The notes under the pieces: generated by a model | What the model was told of the DNA's origin: nothing | What the model saw: only the letters and a program-made list of their open reading frames with translations | The model's database searches: none | Source: Bacteroidales bacterium | GTDB taxonomy: Bacteria; Bacteroidota; Bacteroidia; Bacteroidales; WCHB1-69 | NCBI GenBank assembly: GCA_017964755.1 | Contig: JAGCRI010000164.1 | Coordinates: 1 to 7,956 of the forward strand | Direction of reading: 5' to 3' | DNA length: 7,956 bases | Shown here: positions 6,472 to 7,956 of the stretch, one piece after another | How positions within the stretch are numbered: the stretch's first letter is position 1 | Layout of the letters: each line of letters starts with the position of its first letter | Translations under genes and position numbers: made by a program

Positions 6472-6486
6472 TAGGATAGGGGATAG
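6472..6486 (+). repeat. TAGGA-rich tract after the acyltransferase stop
   Basis: Directly after the TAA stop the sequence reads TAGGATAGGGGATAG, two and a half copies of a GGATAG unit. It resembles the tract placed in the same position, straight after the stop codon, of ettA (631-601 on the other strand). It is short, so chance remains possible. Confidence 0.4.
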
Positions 6487-6550
6487 CTTTTCTTTAATGT
6501 CATAAATCGAGGAAATCACTATTATTGGCTTTTTTAGCCATTATTGCACC

Positions 6551-6587
6551 AAAAGAGGAAACAAATTGATAGTTTTCTCTTTTTTTT
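6551..6587 (+). terminator. Terminator-like hairpin after the flotillin-flavin enzyme-GNAT cluster
   Basis: AAAAGAGGAAAC (6551-6562) pairs with GTTTTCTCTTTT (6572-6583) over 12 bp with one G-T wobble and a 9-nt loop. T's continue to 6587, just after the stem. The stem is A/T-rich but long. It lies 79 bp after the last stop of the cluster and overlaps the promoter of the next gene. Confidence 0.6.
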
Positions 6588-6596
6588 GTATTTTTG
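6566..6596 (+). promoter_or_regulatory. Bacteroidota-type promoter of the endonuclease gene
   Basis: TTG at 6566-6568 (as ATTG) and TATTTTTG at 6589-6596 are separated by 20 bp, fitting the TTTG-N19-21-TAnnTTTG arrangement. It is the best promoter match in the window. The -7 box ends 27 nt before the ATG at 6624. The -33 element sits in the loop of the preceding terminator hairpin. Confidence 0.75.
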
Positions 6597-6623
6597 CAGG
6601 TTTTAATTAAAAAAATTTTTTTT

Positions 6624-7956
6624 ATGATGAAGAGAACAACATTTTTGACATTTTTATTGGCTTTTGCCACTTTTTTGACAAGTTTCGCACAGATTCCGGA
6701 AGGATATTATGACGCAGCCAAAGGCAAAAGCGGTTATGAACTCCAAAAGGCCCTCAATGCCATTATTTCAAATAACGCTTTTGTTATTGACTATGGTAGT
6801 ACTGACGCCGCCCGCTTTATGGACCAGACTGAAGAAGGTTATATTTATGACATTTATTCGTACCCTTGTTGTAACATAGCACATTTCGGTACAGCAACAA
6901 ACGAACAGTGCACCAAATATAGCTTTGAGCATATTTTCTGCCAGAATTGGTTTAACCCTAACGGCGTTTACAATGTGAACGATCACAATCCGTTCCCTGT
7001 ATGCTCCGACCTTCACCATGTTTTCCCGACCGACCACTATGTGAACTCTTCTTATCACAATAACTCTCCATACGGTGAAGTCGCACTTCCGCGTAAAATT
7101 TCCCAAAACGGCACACAATGGGGTTACACTAACGCAGCATGCTTTGCCGACACAAATATCGCTTTAAAACCGTTTTTTGAGCCAGTTAATGAGTTTAAAG
7201 GTGATGTAGCCCGTGCATTGCTTTACATATCAATACGTTACATGTTTTTGGATGAAAACTTTGCCGACACATCAGATATGACTTACCGTTCACAATTCAA
7301 ACCGTGGGCTCTTGAAATGCTTAAGAAATGGCATGCACTTGACCCCGTTAGCGAGAAAGAAAGAACGCGTAATGACAAAATCTACTCCTTTTACCAGTTC
7401 AACAGAAATCCGCTGATTGACCATCCGGAACTCGTGGAACTTATCTGGGGTGTGGATTCGCTGTATGACACTTTCGGAAATGTCAGTGCTCAAGATGCTG
7501 AGCGCCCGGCAGTTACAGCCATATCATGCACTTCAAACCAAATTGTGATTACATTCTCAAAAACACTTGATGCCGCTTCAGCTGAAGATGTGAACAACTA
7601 CTCTGTCACAAAAGGCATTTGCATAGAATCAGCGTCCTGCTCCGGTCAGACCGTAACCCTTACTATCAGCGGAAAGTTTGTGCGTAATACACGCTATCAT
7701 GTCTATTGCAACGGCGTGAAATCATCTGACGGATTGTTTGTGAAGGCAAATTCAGTGCCTTTCAGATATGGCGATTACAATTCTTGGTACACTTGCAGCC
7801 AACCGCGCGAAGTGCTTGCCGCATGGACTTTTGACGAGTTCGAAGTGAAAGGGAATTGGCCGCTCTCCGTCCCTGCCGGCGCTGAAATAGGCGTGCCTGA
7901 GGTTTTTAACCATGCCATGCTATATGCCGACAGCACTCACGGGGCATCATTGTTCG
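6624..7956 (+). CDS. Secreted endonuclease I family nuclease with Ig-like and C-terminal modules (3' end outside window)
   Basis: The frame is open from ATG 6624 for 444 codons to the window edge. Residues 1-22 (MMKRTTFLTFLLAFATFLTSFA) are a Sec signal peptide with likely cleavage after SFA; no lipobox cysteine is present. The endonuclease I domain (about 24-277) shows IPEGYYDAAKGKSGYEL, SFEHIFCQNWF with the E102-H103 pair, SDLHHVFPTDHYVNS with candidate beta-beta-alpha-metal histidines 131/132, then GDVARALLYISIRY and FNRNPLIDHPELVELIWG. Residues about 294-382 (PAVTAISCTSNQIVITFSKT onward) look like an SbsA/Big-type Ig domain. From about 397 (VLAAWTFDEF, later LYADSTHGASLF) a third, probably beta-sandwich module begins. 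Likely role: extracellular or periplasmic DNA or RNA degradation. A T9SS or other sorting tail could lie beyond the edge. ATG 6627 is an equally possible start, one residue shorter; the leader has no Shine-Dalgarno sequence. Confidence 0.88.
   Translation, partial: MMKRTTFLTFLLAFATFLTSFAQIPEGYYDAAKGKSGYELQKALNAIISNNAFVIDYGSTDAARFMDQTEEGYIYDIYSYPCCNIAHFGTATNEQCTKYSFEHIFCQNWFNPNGVYNVNDHNPFPVCSDLHHVFPTDHYVNSSYHNNSPYGEVALPRKISQNGTQWGYTNAACFADTNIALKPFFEPVNEFKGDVARALLYISIRYMFLDENFADTSDMTYRSQFKPWALEMLKKWHALDPVSEKERTRNDKIYSFYQFNRNPLIDHPELVELIWGVDSLYDTFGNVSAQDAERPAVTAISCTSNQIVITFSKTLDAASAEDVNNYSVTKGICIESASCSGQTVTLTISGKFVRNTRYHVYCNGVKSSDGLFVKANSVPFRYGDYNSWYTCSQPREVLAAWTFDEFEVKGNWPLSVPAGAEIGVPEVFNHAMLYADSTHGASLF

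Noticed and set aside
6526..6540. Hairpin TGGCT-TTTTT-AGCCA after the acyltransferase gene
   Set aside because: It has only five base pairs and no T run after it; the longer hairpin at 6551-6583 is the better terminator candidate.
6768..7118. Minus-strand open frames within the nuclease gene (6768-7118, 7290-7493)
   Set aside because: They are antisense to a frame with a signal peptide and conserved endonuclease I motifs; nothing in them is recognisable.

Overview
The window looks like the chromosome of a member of the Bacteroidales (phylum Bacteroidota). The protein-coding starts lack Shine-Dalgarno sequences and sit behind A/T-rich leaders. Boxes fitting the Bacteroidota -7 consensus TAnnTTTG lie upstream of several genes. 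The last gene encodes a secreted endonuclease I joined to Ig-like and C-terminal modules, a layout typical of the phylum. I cannot assign a genus from the sequence alone.

Left part (1-2314), all on the minus strand: the first 84 codons of nusA (cut by the window edge), preceded on its own strand by a tRNA-Gln(TTG) gene with a strong terminator hairpin between the two. Then comes a 228-bp non-coding stretch with two related palindromic repeat units. Next is a complete ettA-type ABC-F translation factor gene. The left part is therefore a translation/transcription block.

Middle (2315-6471): a 199-bp divergent promoter region separates ettA from a plus-strand cluster. The cluster holds a flotillin (SPFH plus Glu/Ala-rich coiled coil), an old-yellow-enzyme-type flavin oxidoreductase (29-bp gap) and a two-domain GNAT-like acyltransferase (4-nt ATGA overlap). 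Spacing, shared strand, the lack of an obvious internal promoter and an AT-rich terminator-like hairpin after the third gene suggest one operon. A joint function is not established. The N-terminally anchored flotillin could organise membrane partners, while the other two look like soluble enzymes of unknown substrate.

Right part (6551-7956): a promoter whose -33 element lies in the loop of the preceding operon's terminator drives a secreted endonuclease I gene that runs off the window.

No CRISPR array, transposase, integrase or phage gene was seen. Most of the window is ordinary housekeeping sequence. The points worth checking are the tRNA-hairpin-nusA arrangement without an adjacent rimP, the covarying twin palindromes, the TAGGA-rich tracts directly after two stop codons, the altered cysteine cluster in the flavin enzyme, and the overlapping terminator/promoter.
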